From JBGTFE01 sp049799955 (GTDB lineage Bacteria; Acidobacteriota; Blastocatellia; Pyrinomonadales; Pyrinomonadaceae): 64,000 nt of DNA. Shown piece by piece: positions 25,637 to 34,338 of the stretch; position 1 is the stretch's first letter; every line of letters begins with the position of its first letter. Made by a program: the position numbers and the translations under genes. The notes beneath the pieces are model-generated. The model did no database searches. It was not told the DNA's origin and saw only the letters and a list, made by a program, of their open reading frames with translations. Where the stretch lies: NCBI GenBank assembly GCA_049799955.1, contig JBARIW010000103.1, forward strand, positions 4,518-68,517. The letters are read 5' to 3'.

Positions 25637-25846
25637 AGAATCTCCGTTAAGTTATTTTGAATTTTAGAGTTCAAATATATCCAAAGAAAACAGTCTTGTC
25701 TATCGGGTAGATTTTTTTTAATTTCAGATAAAACAAAGCTGAAAATTCTTTGAACAAAAAGCCGATTTTTGTTATTAAAACGCTATAAATATTTCTCCTG
25801 TCAGCTCAAATTATACAGATAAATGCGAATCGGAAAATCATTCGGA

Positions 25847-25882
25847 GCAAAGATTTAACATTTTAGTAACATCTTTGCTTTT
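25847..25882 (+). terminator. Hairpin in the leader region of the M48 gene
   Basis: GCAAAGAT at 25847-25854 pairs with ATCTTTGC at 25871-25878, followed by TTTT. It lies in the 384-base divergent gap between DUF47 and the M48 peptidase. Apart from this and the candidate promoter just downstream I see nothing else in the gap. Because it is upstream of that promoter it may end transcripts arriving from elsewhere. Confidence 0.35.
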
Positions 25883-25956
25883 GAGAACGGTAAAGATTTG
25901 CGGCGAACTTAATTAATTCTATTTCTCATCTTAACCTCGCATTTCAGTTCTTTTAA

Positions 25957-25985
25957 TTGCTTAAAAGGCAGTTTTTACATAGACT
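25957..25985 (+). promoter_or_regulatory. Candidate sigma-70 promoter of the M48 peptidase gene
   Basis: TTGCTT at 25957-25962 and TAGACT at 25980-25985 with a 17-nt spacer; start near 25992, followed by a strong ACGGAGGA ribosome binding site at 26010-26017. Judged by eye. Confidence 0.4.
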
Positions 25986-26020
25986 TAAACAATATTCGGG
26001 AAACGAACACGGAGGAATCG

Positions 26021-27433
26021 ATGAGAAAATTCAACTTAGGCAAAAACTTTGCGGCTGTAACGCTTGTCTGGGCGATGTTAGTGATGCCTTTGGCGACTTT
26101 CGGGCAGACAAATATTAAAGCGCCGAAGAACAAATACAAGGTTCAGGACGATGTGAAGCTCGGGCGTCAAGCCTCGGCTGAAGTCGAAAAACAATTTCCG
26201 ATTCTAAACGATGCGGAATCGACCCGGTATGTAGAAAGCGTCGGGCGCAGGCTCGCCGCGGCAATTCCTTCTGAGTTTCAGCACCCGGAATTTCAATACA
26301 CTTTCCAAATCGTCAACGCGCGTGATATTAACGCGTTTGCGCTGCCGGGCGGACCGATGTTCGTCAATCGCGGAATGATTGAAGCGGCAAATAACGAAGG
26401 CGAAATGGCTGGCGTAATGGCGCACGAAATCAGCCACGTCGCGCTTCGCCACGGAACGGCTCAGGCAACGCAGCAAAGCAATCCGCTCAATCAGATTCTC
26501 GGTATCGGCGCAATTTTAGGCGGCGCGATTCTGGGCGGGCAAACCGGCGCGGCTATCGGTCAAACTATCTACAGCGGTTTACTCGTTTATCCATACAGCC
26601 GCGAATACGAAACACAGGCTGACACGCTCGGCGCGCAGATTATGGCAAATGCGGGTTACGACCCGATTGACCTTGCAAATATGTTCAAAACGATTGAAAA
26701 GGAAAGCGGCGGCAGCGGCGGACCTGATTGGCTGAGTACTCATCCGAGTCCGGCAAATCGATACGAAAATATCAATCGTGAGAGACAATTACTGCGTATT
26801 TCGTCAAATCCGATAAAAAGCACGGCAGGATTTGAAAGAACTCAGGCAAAGCTTCGAAAGCTGCCGAAAGCGCGAACAATGAAGGAAATCGAAGAAGGCG
26901 CAAAAAGCGGAAATTCAACCGGACAATCGCCGACTGCGGGCGGAAATTACGAATCGAGCGTCGCTATTCCATCAACTCGAACCAGAGCTTATTCAAGCGG
27001 AAACTGGGTTAGTCTGAATATTCCGGGTAACTGGGAAGAATTTCCGAATGAATCCGAAGTCTGGTTCGCACCGCGCGGCGCATACGGCAAAGACGGCATC
27101 ACGCACGGCTCGCTTATCGGCATTTATCGCGGTCAAAGCAACAATCTCTCTCAAGCCTCGGATGATTACGTGAACGGAATTTTGCAGGGCAACAGCTATC
27201 TGCGAAAACGAAGCAATTATTCGCAAACCACAATAAACAACAGGCAGGCTTACGCAATCGTCCTCGGAGGTCGCTCGCCTCTGACCGGACGAAACGAAAT
27301 TGTTACGATTTATACGACAATGCTCAAAAACGGCGATTTGTTTTATCTCGTAACCGTCTCGCCGGAAAATGAAGCGTCGAGCTATCGAAATGCTTTCAGC
27401 AATATGATTCGCTCGATTCGTTTGAACGATTAA
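26021..27433 (+). CDS. Exported M48 family metallopeptidase (BepA/LoiP-like)
   Basis: 470 residues with a signal peptide (about 1-28 ending at TFGQ). The M48 zinc site HEISH is at 135-139, preceded by the family's NAFALPGG at about 105-112; the third ligand is in the YSREYETQADTLGA segment near 190-203. A C-terminal domain of about 170 residues (after 300) is not recognised and has no TPR pattern, unlike BepA. The family degrades or refolds outer-membrane and periplasmic proteins. Monocistronic, with strong Shine-Dalgarno ACGGAGGA. Confidence 0.87.
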   Translation: MRKFNLGKNFAAVTLVWAMLVMPLATFGQTNIKAPKNKYKVQDDVKLGRQASAEVEKQFPILNDAESTRYVESVGRRLAAAIPSEFQHPEFQYTFQIVNARDINAFALPGGPMFVNRGMIEAANNEGEMAGVMAHEISHVALRHGTAQATQQSNPLNQILGIGAILGGAILGGQTGAAIGQTIYSGLLVYPYSREYETQADTLGAQIMANAGYDPIDLANMFKTIEKESGGSGGPDWLSTHPSPANRYENINRERQLLRISSNPIKSTAGFERTQAKLRKLPKARTMKEIEEGAKSGNSTGQSPTAGGNYESSVAIPSTRTRAYSSGNWVSLNIPGNWEEFPNESEVWFAPRGAYGKDGITHGSLIGIYRGQSNNLSQASDDYVNGILQGNSYLRKRSNYSQTTINNRQAYAIVLGGRSPLTGRNEIVTIYTTMLKNGDLFYLVTVSPENEASSYRNAFSNMIRSIRLND

Positions 27434-27440
27434 AAGATTT

Positions 27441-27515
27441 TAGCCACGAACAAACACGAAATCTCACGAAATAATTTAATTCTTTTTCGTGAGATTTCGT
27501 GTTTGTTCGTGGCTA
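27441..27515. repeat. Perfect 31-bp inverted repeat (CACGAAC family)
   Basis: 31-nt arms at 27441-27471 and 27485-27515 are exact reverse complements separated by 13 bases. CACGAA occurs three times per arm at 10-nt spacing rather than 7. The right arm contains the stop codon of trmB (27513-27515). A close relative lies at 52061-52133. Likely terminator for both convergent genes. Confidence 0.9.
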
Positions 27516-28136
27516 TTTCTTTTCAAATATCCTTCGATAAATCGGTAAATCTTTTTCTTCAACCGCCAATTCCCTCTCGGTTTTCACCGGAAAAGGATTT
27601 TCGTTAATTTCCTTTTCGCGCAAATCGCCGTTTTGCCTGAATAATTCAAACATTTCTTTTGCAAGAAATTCTATATCGGTCTGCACTAAGATTTTTCCCG
27701 CAGTCGCCAGATGCGATACGACAGTTGAAACCAAATCCTCATTCACCATCCGGCGTTTAGCGTGTTTTTTCTTAAACCACGGGTCAGGAAACTGGATTGT
27801 TACGGTTTGCAGAAGATTTGCGGGAAGCTTTTCGAGAAGCTTGTCGAGCGCAATCATCGCGTTGCAAAACTCGTAATGCAGATTGGTTAGATTTTTCTCC
27901 GACGCGAGCCTGTTTGCTTCTTCAACAAGTGGTTCGCGGATTTCGACGCCGAGAAAGTTTTGCTTCGGCTGAATCTCCGCCATTTTCAGCAAAAACCGTC
28001 CTCGCGCCGAGCCGATGTCAACGTGCAGCGGCAAATCGGGATGAATGAAAATCTTTTCAATTTCAAGCGGTTTCGGCGTAAATCGATAATAAGGCGCAAG
28101 CGGATTGACGTGCTGGTGAACTCTGACTCTTGGCAT
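27513..28136 (-). CDS. trmB: tRNA (guanine46-N7)-methyltransferase TrmB
   Basis: 207 residues. It methylates N7 of G46 in the tRNA variable loop. Rossmann SAM motif HVDIGSARGRFLL (about 38-50), GVEIREPLVEEA, and the family-specific IQFPDPWFKKKHAKRRM (about 114-130) are present. C-terminal YRRIFEKK ends directly at the repeat hairpin. Its start lies 13 bases after the rhomboid gene's stop on the same strand, so probably co-transcribed with it. Confidence 0.93.
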   Translation of the reverse strand: MPRVRVHQHVNPLAPYYRFTPKPLEIEKIFIHPDLPLHVDIGSARGRFLLKMAEIQPKQNFLGVEIREPLVEEANRLASEKNLTNLHYEFCNAMIALDKLLEKLPANLLQTVTIQFPDPWFKKKHAKRRMVNEDLVSTVVSHLATAGKILVQTDIEFLAKEMFELFRQNGDLREKEINENPFPVKTERELAVEEKDLPIYRRIFEKK

Positions 28137-28149
28137 TTTAATTGTTAAA

Positions 28150-28911
28150 TCAGATGATTTTCGATAAAACCAGAACGCTGAAGATTGAAATAAGGATTGT
28201 TATGCCGAGCGCAATCAAGCCGGCTGATTTGATTTTCGGGCTGATATTTCGCGGGTCTTTGTAAACATCGCCGGAAATTTGTATAAAACCGTAAATCGCG
28301 CCGGTTAGAAGTCCGCCGAGATGTCCGAAATTATCGATTTTTTGATAAAGAACAATACCGTAAAGCGCGAGAAATCCGATGTTGAAAAGCATATTCTTTA
28401 AAAAATCATTTGAAAGAATCGCTCTTCGCTTGTAACCGTAAACCGCCAGATAACCAAGAAATCCCGTTACGCCGCCGGATGCGCCGACGGAAATTCCGTC
28501 CGGTAAAAAAATCAAGCTGAGTATATTTCCGCCGATTGCGGCAAGCGGAAAAATATTCGCAAGGTGCGCGCGATTTGAAAGCGTTTCGACTAACTTTCCC
28601 AAAACATAAATCGCGTAGCAATTAAAAAACAAGTGCATCAAACCGCTGTGAAGCGTAAATCCGGTAAAAATTCGCCAGTATTGCCCGCTGATAAAAGCCG
28701 GCTTATCGAATCCGGCAAGAAAAATCGAATTATCGCCGCCCGCAATAAAATTGCTGTTTCCGTCCGCTTTAATCTGAAAACAGTAAACCAAAACGAGGCA
28801 TCCGATTATTATTGCCGAATAAAGAGGAAACGCGGGCATCGCCTGCTGAACAGTTTCCATCTGCTCAGCCTGCGTTTCCGTTTGCGATGCATCTACATTT
28901 CTTAAAGACAT
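28150..28911 (-). CDS. Rhomboid family intramembrane serine protease
   Basis: 253 residues, six to seven transmembrane helices. Catalytic Ser lies in VGASGGVTGFL near 143, the His in NFGHLGGLLTG near 198, and a partial rhomboid L1 pattern (YWRIFTGFTLHSGLMHL) precedes them. Rhomboids cleave transmembrane segments within the bilayer. The cytoplasmic N terminus (about 1-30) is short and charged. Substrate unknown. Lies between trmB and fabG on the same strand; a 7-mer hairpin separates it from fabG. Confidence 0.9.
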   Translation of the reverse strand: MSLRNVDASQTETQAEQMETVQQAMPAFPLYSAIIIGCLVLVYCFQIKADGNSNFIAGGDNSIFLAGFDKPAFISGQYWRIFTGFTLHSGLMHLFFNCYAIYVLGKLVETLSNRAHLANIFPLAAIGGNILSLIFLPDGISVGASGGVTGFLGYLAVYGYKRRAILSNDFLKNMLFNIGFLALYGIVLYQKIDNFGHLGGLLTGAIYGFIQISGDVYKDPRNISPKIKSAGLIALGITILISIFSVLVLSKII

Positions 28912-28917
28912 AAAGTT

Positions 28918-28995
<78 letters not shown>

Positions 28996-28998
28996 TTT

Positions 28999-29754
28999 TT
29001 ACATTGCCAGCCCGCCGTCGGCTTGAATAACCTGTCCGGTGATGTAGCGCGCCGAACCGGACAGCATAAAACACGCGATTTCAGCGACTTCCTGCACATT
29101 TCCCAAACGCTTTGCGGGAATGTTTTGCAGAATTTTCTCTTTAAATTCCTGATTCATCCCTGACGCCATTTCGGTTTCAATCAAACCTAAAGCGAGCGCG
29201 TTGACCGTAATGCTTCTGCTCGCTACTTCTTTCGCCAGAGCTTTTGTCAAGCCAATCATTCCGGCTTTAGATGCTGAATAATTTGTCTGTCCGAGCATTC
29301 CGACGACGCCGCTGATTGATGAAATATTCAAAATCGAGCCGCCGTCATCGTTTTTCATCATCGGACGCAGAACGGCTTTCGAAAAATTCCACGCGCCTTT
29401 CAGATTCGTGTCGATAACGCTGTCCCAATCTTCTTCTTTCATCCGAAGCATCAGTTGGTCGCGGGCAATTCCTGCGTTGTTGATTAAAAAGTCAATCGTG
29501 CCAAACTCGCCGGTCGCCTGTTTGACAAAATCAGCCGACGCTTCCATATTCGCCACATCACACTGCGCGGCAAACGCCTTCACGCCCAAACCTTCAATCT
29601 CCGCCTTTAAATTTTCGGCTTCGCCCGCGCTTTTCGCATAATTAAACGCCACGTTCGCGCCGCGCTTAGCCAATTCCAAAGCAATCGCCTTCCCGATTCC
29701 GCGCGTTGCGCCCGTAACGATTGCCGATTTTCCTTCAAATTGTTTTTCGCTCAA
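28999..29754 (-). CDS. fabG: 3-oxoacyl-[acyl-carrier-protein] reductase FabG
   Basis: 251 residues, classical short-chain dehydrogenase: TGATRGIG cofactor loop (about 14-21), NNAG (about 90), catalytic Ser in NISSISG and YSASKAG with Tyr and Lys near 158-162. It reduces 3-oxoacyl-ACP with NADPH in fatty acid synthesis. The C-terminal ITGQVIQADGGLAM is typical of FabG. No other fab gene is adjacent, so a paralogous SDR cannot be fully excluded. Confidence 0.85.
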   Translation of the reverse strand: MSEKQFEGKSAIVTGATRGIGKAIALELAKRGANVAFNYAKSAGEAENLKAEIEGLGVKAFAAQCDVANMEASADFVKQATGEFGTIDFLINNAGIARDQLMLRMKEEDWDSVIDTNLKGAWNFSKAVLRPMMKNDDGGSILNISSISGVVGMLGQTNYSASKAGMIGLTKALAKEVASRSITVNALALGLIETEMASGMNQEFKEKILQNIPAKRLGNVQEVAEIACFMLSGSARYITGQVIQADGGLAM

Positions 29755-29758
29755 AATA

Positions 29759-30355
29759 TTAGATAACCTCTTTCGGATATTTTTGTTGAATTTTATGATA
29801 AATATCTCGTAACGTAAATTTACAATCGATTGAAGTTAATTTAACAACATCGTCTGAATTGCGAAACTCGAAATATGTCCAGATGTTCGTGTCTTTCCGC
29901 ACGAATTGTTCGACTCTAAAAGGCTCCTGCGTTATCAAAACATATTCGCAAAAACTTTCGATTGTTTGATAATACTCGAACTTTTCGCCTCTGTCGTATG
30001 CTTCGGTAGATTTGGAAAGCACTTCGACAATTAGCATTGGGTTAAGAAGCGTATCTTCCATTTCGTCTTGAAAAATTTCTTCGCCGCAAACAGCGACAAT
30101 GTCGGGATAAGTGTATTTTTCGTTCGAAGTGATTTTGACACGCATATCGTTTCCATAGATATTGCAATCCCGTTCGAGAAGCTGATTATCAAGAAGGCGA
30201 ACGATATTTGTCGAAATCCGATTGTGCCGCCTGTTTGCCCCAGCCATCTCGAAAACTTTGCCGTCAGTATATTCATGCCGAATTTCAGAATCTCGTTCAA
30301 GCTGTAAATATTCTTCAGGCGTGCAAAATTCAGGCTTTTTTTGTGCTAATCCCAT
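29759..30355 (-). CDS. Uma2 family (DUF820) putative nuclease
   Basis: 198 residues with the PD-(D/E)XK-like Uma2 pattern: EEYLQLERDSEIRHEYTDG at the N terminus, NGDMRV-like NDMRVKI, YPDIVAVC, and PMLIVEVLSKSTEAYDRGEKFEYY carrying the core Glu and Lys. Members are numerous in cyanobacteria and some other phyla; their role is unclear (restriction-like nuclease fold). It follows rph and precedes fabG on the same strand. Confidence 0.85.
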   Translation of the reverse strand: MGLAQKKPEFCTPEEYLQLERDSEIRHEYTDGKVFEMAGANRRHNRISTNIVRLLDNQLLERDCNIYGNDMRVKITSNEKYTYPDIVAVCGEEIFQDEMEDTLLNPMLIVEVLSKSTEAYDRGEKFEYYQTIESFCEYVLITQEPFRVEQFVRKDTNIWTYFEFRNSDDVVKLTSIDCKFTLRDIYHKIQQKYPKEVI

Positions 30356-30384
30356 AGCCTTAATTTATCACAGATTTTAAGTAT

Positions 30385-31104
30385 TTATCCGTTCAAAGCA
30401 TACCTTTGAATCGTAAAAAGCTGGTTGATTCCCTTTTCGGCAATCGCCAGCATTTCGTTCATCTGCTCGCGTGTGAAAGGCTCGCGTTCAGCCGTGCCCT
30501 GAATTTCTATAAATTGCCCGCTTCCGGTGCAGACGATGTTCATATCGACTTCGGCGTTCGAATCTTCCGCGTAGCACAAATCGAGAAGCGGCGAGCCTTC
30601 GACGATGCCGACGCTGACTGCCGCGACTTCTTTCATCAATGGCGATTTTTTCACGGTTCCTTTGCTGACAAGTCTTTTGCAGGCAAGACTGAGCGCGACA
30701 TACGCGCCTGTAATCGAAGCGCAGCGCGTTCCGCCGTCGGCTTGAATCACGTCGCAGTCGATAAAAATCTGGCGCTCGCCGAGCAGTTTCATATCGACGA
30801 CGGCGCGCAGGCTTCTGCCGATAAGACGCTGGATTTCCTGCGTTCTGCCCGAAGGTCGCAAAGTCTCACGATTCGTACGCGTATTCGTCGCGCGCGGCAG
30901 CATCGCGTATTCGGCGGTAACCCAACCTGTTCCCTTGTTTCGCAAAAAAGGCGGAACTCTTTCTTCGATTGTCGCCGTGCAGATAACTTTTGTGCCGCCG
31001 GTTTCGATTAGCGCCGAGCCTTCGGCATAAGGCGAGATATTCGGTGTGATTTTCGTTTTTCTAATCTGGTCGAACTCGCGTCCGTCATTTCTTGTAAAGC
31101 TCAT
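30385..31104 (-). CDS. rph: Ribonuclease PH
   Basis: 239 residues, full length. It trims tRNA 3' ends by phosphorolysis. Motifs are GSALIETGGTKVICTATIEE near 29-48, TNRETLRPSGRTQEIQRLIGRSLRA near 77-101 and QADGGTRCASITGA near 118-131. The ATG is preceded within 20 bases by a repeat hairpin arm, so there is no room for a normal leader if transcription passes from murI. Confidence 0.95.
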   Translation of the reverse strand: MSFTRNDGREFDQIRKTKITPNISPYAEGSALIETGGTKVICTATIEERVPPFLRNKGTGWVTAEYAMLPRATNTRTNRETLRPSGRTQEIQRLIGRSLRAVVDMKLLGERQIFIDCDVIQADGGTRCASITGAYVALSLACKRLVSKGTVKKSPLMKEVAAVSVGIVEGSPLLDLCYAEDSNAEVDMNIVCTGSGQFIEIQGTAEREPFTREQMNEMLAIAEKGINQLFTIQRYALNG

Positions 31105-31115
31105 TTTTTATTTTT

Positions 31116-31188
31116 ACCGCAGAGACGCGGGAGACGCAGAGATTTTTTTTGTTTTAGTCTTCTCCGCGACTCTGTGCGTCTCTGCGGT
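31116..31188. repeat. AGACGC-type hairpin between rph and murI
   Basis: Left arm 31116-31141 (ACCGCAGAGACGCGGGAGACGCAGAG in two parts) and right arm 31162-31188 pair over about 24 nt with two interruptions. Internal repetition is AGACGC at 7-8-nt spacing. Probably a terminator for murI. Confidence 0.75.
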
Positions 31189-31194
31189 TTATTT

Positions 31195-32079
31195 CTATTT
31201 CAATTCGTCTATTCCAAAAACTTCGATTGCTTCCAATTTCGCGGGCTGACTGCCCAAAAATCTTTCGGCGACGCGGGCGAAACGTTCGGCGGCGTCCGTA
31301 ACGTAAAAATGGTCTAAATCATCGCACAAACGACGCTCGCGTTTATAAGCGCCTTGTTCAGCGCAGGCTAAATTTTTCTCGTTTAATAATTCGCCGACTT
31401 CTTCGGCTGTCGCCTCGCCCGAATCAATGAGTGTAACACTTTTCCCAACCGTTTGCTGTATTACGTCGCGCAAAATCGGGTAATGCGTACAGCCCAAAAC
31501 AAGCGCGTCAGGCGCAAATTCGATAATTTTTTGCAGGTATTTTTTCGCGATTGAAAAGGTTTCGTCTTCCTTCGTCCAGTTTTCTTCCGCAAGCGGGACG
31601 AACAAAGGACAGGCTGTCTGAATTATCTTCGCTTTACCGGTCGCGCGTTCGATTGCCTCGGCGTAGGCATTACTCGAAACCGTCGCTTCCGTCGCAATCA
31701 CGGCAATTCTGGGATTCTCTATATCTCGCGTAATCTCGACCGCTTTTCTCGCGCCGGGACCGATTACGCCGACCACATCGAGCCCGATTTTTTCGCGTAT
31801 TTTCGGAAGCGCCAGCGCCGAAGCCGTATTGCAGGCGACAACCAGAAGCTTGATTCCCAAAGCTGCGAGAAACTGTGAATTTTCAATCGCGTAGCGCTCG
31901 ACCGTTGCCATCGATTTCGTCCCGTAAGGCACGCGCGCCGTATCGCCGAGATATACAAAATGCTCGTTCGGCAGGCGATTGTGCAAAGCGCGATAAACGG
32001 TCAAGCCGCCGACGCCCGAATCGAAAATGCCGATTGGCAAAGTCCGTATAGAATTTGATTGTTTGTGAATATTATTCAT
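31195..32079 (-). CDS. murI: Glutamate racemase
   Basis: 294 residues from the ATG at 32079. It makes D-glutamate for peptidoglycan. Motifs: GIFDSGVGGLTVYRAL near 17-32, VACNTASALALP with the first catalytic Cys near 85, and LVLGCTHYPIL with the second near 196. An alternative TTG three bases upstream is less likely. It is the first of the minus-strand run murI-rph-Uma2-fabG-rhomboid-trmB, though hairpins interrupt it twice. Confidence 0.95.
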   Translation of the reverse strand: MNNIHKQSNSIRTLPIGIFDSGVGGLTVYRALHNRLPNEHFVYLGDTARVPYGTKSMATVERYAIENSQFLAALGIKLLVVACNTASALALPKIREKIGLDVVGVIGPGARKAVEITRDIENPRIAVIATEATVSSNAYAEAIERATGKAKIIQTACPLFVPLAEENWTKEDETFSIAKKYLQKIIEFAPDALVLGCTHYPILRDVIQQTVGKSVTLIDSGEATAEEVGELLNEKNLACAEQGAYKRERRLCDDLDHFYVTDAAERFARVAERFLGSQPAKLEAIEVFGIDELK

Positions 32080-32113
32080 CAAAAGAGAAAAGAATAATTT
32101 CCAGTTTTCTGAA

Positions 32114-32172
32114 AGTCAAAATCCAAAATGAAAATTGTAAATAGAAAAAGCCGATGCGAGTTTATCGGCTTT
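32114..32172. repeat. Degenerate 7-mer stretch and short hairpin between divergent genes
   Basis: 32115-32147 reads as degenerate 7-mers (GTCAAAA-TCCAAAA-TGAAAAT-TGTAAAT-AGAAAAA). It runs into a 9-bp stem, AAAGCCGAT (32147-32155) with ATCGGCTTT (32164-32172). The whole 317-base gap upstream of murI and of the next plus-strand gene holds nothing else I can name. Confidence 0.4.
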
Positions 32173-32396
32173 AACAAATGATAGTAAATAAGATTAGGAC
32201 ACTACGCAAAAACTTCTTACCTTTTCCTTCAATATTTTATAAGTCTTAAATCGGTTTTGTTCGAAATATTTCGCGCCGCTTAAATTTTTTGAGCGTTTTT
32301 CCGAAAAATTATCGCGTAAATAATCGGAGGTAAAAATTCTTTTACCCCGGGTGAAAACCCTGAGTGTTTTAATGAATAAAAAATGAGGAGAAATTT

Positions 32397-33845
32397 ATGA
32401 GTATTAATTTAACAAGAGATTCTTCGGGAAGAATCCTGAGCAACGGAACTCCGATAATTCTTAGAGGAGGACATTATTATATTTTTAAGGACGATGACCG
32501 ACCGGAAAAATCTCTGGTAACGTCGTCGCCTGAACAACCGCTGCCGCGACCGGAATCTGTAGGAGTCGCAGTTCCGCTTCGCGTGGAATATCAGAATAAA
32601 CCGCCTTGCCAGCAGCCGAACCCGGATTTATTCGTCCGGCAAACATACTGGACACCGGAGCCGTGGTCGGTTTTCTCGTATTTGAGGCAATCCGAGTGTA
32701 ATTTCCTGCGAATTTGGCTGACGGGCGGAACGCTGGTCAGCGGCGACGCGGAGGCAAAACCGCTCGATTTGACACCGTTCGTCAGCGTGAAAGTCGGCAA
32801 TAAATGGAAATGGAAGGTTTATGACGCGGTAGTCAGCAACATCTGGAACGAAGAATATTTCCGCCGTCTGAACGCTTTTGTAACGGCGGCTGAAAATGCC
32901 GGAATTGTCATTCAAATCTCGCTTTTCAATTATTTCGATTTGACCGACGAACGCAGCGGCAATTTTCGAACATGGTGTCGAAGCCCGTGGAATCCGTCTA
33001 TGAGCGAGCATCCGGCGACAATTCCGAACTGGGGAAACGACCATCTGGTAAACGCGGGTTCGGCTTTTGCCTGTAGTGAAGCGGACAGCGACGCGAATAT
33101 AGCGGCGCGGCAAAAGTATTTCCTCGCGCCGAATAATTATTTGCGGCAAGTTCAGCAGGCACTCGTTACCAAAACGGTGAAAACGCTGCTTAATCGAACT
33201 AATGTCATTTATGAGATTATGAACGAACCGCGCGGAATCGCTAAAGACCGCGCCAATTTTTGTTCGACGGTCGTGGACTGGATAGTCAGCGCTGCCGGCG
33301 CGAAGCGACCTTTAATCAGCATTAACACCTCGAATGCCAACGACGGTGTTTTCGACATAGACTACTGGCGCGATAAATCGGTTCGGAACTACGACCGGAT
33401 TGACGCGGTAAGCTATCACGGAATGACGGGCTTTCCGCAAACGAAACAAAAAATTTGCGATGACAGACCGAATATGGATGCCTGGGCGGTTGACTTAAAA
33501 AGTGTCCAATCCCGTTTTAACGCTCATCAAAGCCGGCACGGAAGCAAATCGCTAATCTACTGCACGGACGCGGTTCGTTTGGGAATACACAAATTTGTGG
33601 ATACCTCCGGCAACGAGTATATATTGCAGATACGCGACGGTCAGATTTATACGAATTACGCGAACGTAAATTCCGACCCGCCGCAGGTTCAGATAAAAAC
33701 GTCCGACTTGCAAAATTGGGCTTTTTGGTGCTTTAGCGTTTCCGTAGCGTATCCCGGCAAAGTTCATTTCCAAAATCACAGCCTCAATCCAATGTCATAC
33801 CCGCGCATTAAAGAGGCAATGGGACACGCGATGAATTTGCCGTAA
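32397..33845 (+). CDS. Clan GH-A (GH5-like) TIM-barrel protein lacking an obvious nucleophile Glu
   Basis: 482 residues, no signal peptide. GH-A features are visible: RIWLTGG near strand 2, the strand-4 NVIYEIMNEPRG with acid/base Glu in NEP near 280, DAVSYHGM near strand 6, and an aromatic NWAFWCFS on strand 8. The strand-7 position, normally a Glu nucleophile, falls in SLIYCTDAVRLG near 385, where only Asp is present. It is therefore either an unusual hydrolase or a non-catalytic carbohydrate-binding barrel. The start follows GAGGAGAAATTT. Isolated between divergent murI and the BNR protein. A strong terminator follows. Confidence 0.6.
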   Translation: MSINLTRDSSGRILSNGTPIILRGGHYYIFKDDDRPEKSLVTSSPEQPLPRPESVGVAVPLRVEYQNKPPCQQPNPDLFVRQTYWTPEPWSVFSYLRQSECNFLRIWLTGGTLVSGDAEAKPLDLTPFVSVKVGNKWKWKVYDAVVSNIWNEEYFRRLNAFVTAAENAGIVIQISLFNYFDLTDERSGNFRTWCRSPWNPSMSEHPATIPNWGNDHLVNAGSAFACSEADSDANIAARQKYFLAPNNYLRQVQQALVTKTVKTLLNRTNVIYEIMNEPRGIAKDRANFCSTVVDWIVSAAGAKRPLISINTSNANDGVFDIDYWRDKSVRNYDRIDAVSYHGMTGFPQTKQKICDDRPNMDAWAVDLKSVQSRFNAHQSRHGSKSLIYCTDAVRLGIHKFVDTSGNEYILQIRDGQIYTNYANVNSDPPQVQIKTSDLQNWAFWCFSVSVAYPGKVHFQNHSLNPMSYPRIKEAMGHAMNLP

Positions 33846-33940
33846 AGTCAGCCGTCAAACCGGCTAAAGATAAGACAAAAGCCGATATAACATGGCGAGA
33901 TTGCGTAAGAAGCAATTTAACTTCTCTGCCCCAAACAAAA

Positions 33941-33988
33941 ATGAGGAAGCGATACAAATTATGATAAAAAGCGCTTCCTCATTTTTTC
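33941..33988 (+). terminator. Intrinsic terminator after the GH-A-like gene
   Basis: AATGAGGAAGCG (33941-33952) pairs perfectly with CGCTTCCTCATT (33973-33984), then a T-run. The remaining bases to 34338 contain no credible gene; a 60-codon frame at 33892 crosses this hairpin and is dismissed. Confidence 0.75.
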
Positions 33989-34338
33989 CCGCGCCCGGAG
34001 TTCCCAAATCTCAACGCGGAAAAGCCGGTAGAAATTATTGCCGCGCAATTACCCGAAATGAAATCACCGGGTAAAATTCCATATTATTCGGAGAAACGCC
34101 GTGCCGGGGTTTCGGGTGCTTGTCATCCCGCTGCTTTTTCTTATCGAAAACTGCTCTATTTTACTTCCAATTTTTTTCATTTCAATTTAAAATGCTAAAC
34201 AAATTCGAAAATGTTACCTGCGCCGATTGCAAACTGTGTTAATTCTAAACCGACCCGGCATTTTGCGCCTTTGCAGTTAAAAATCGTAACTCATTTTGCA
34301 TAAAAATGAAGCTTCGGGCTTTTTTCGTGGAAACTATT

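Noticed and set aside
33892..34074. 60-codon plus-strand frame after the GH-A-like gene
   Set aside because: It crosses a strong intrinsic terminator and has no ribosome binding site or coherent composition.
33990..34305. c-di-GMP riboswitch in front of the BNR-repeat gene
   Set aside because: A few GEMM-like words occur but not in the right order or spacing.
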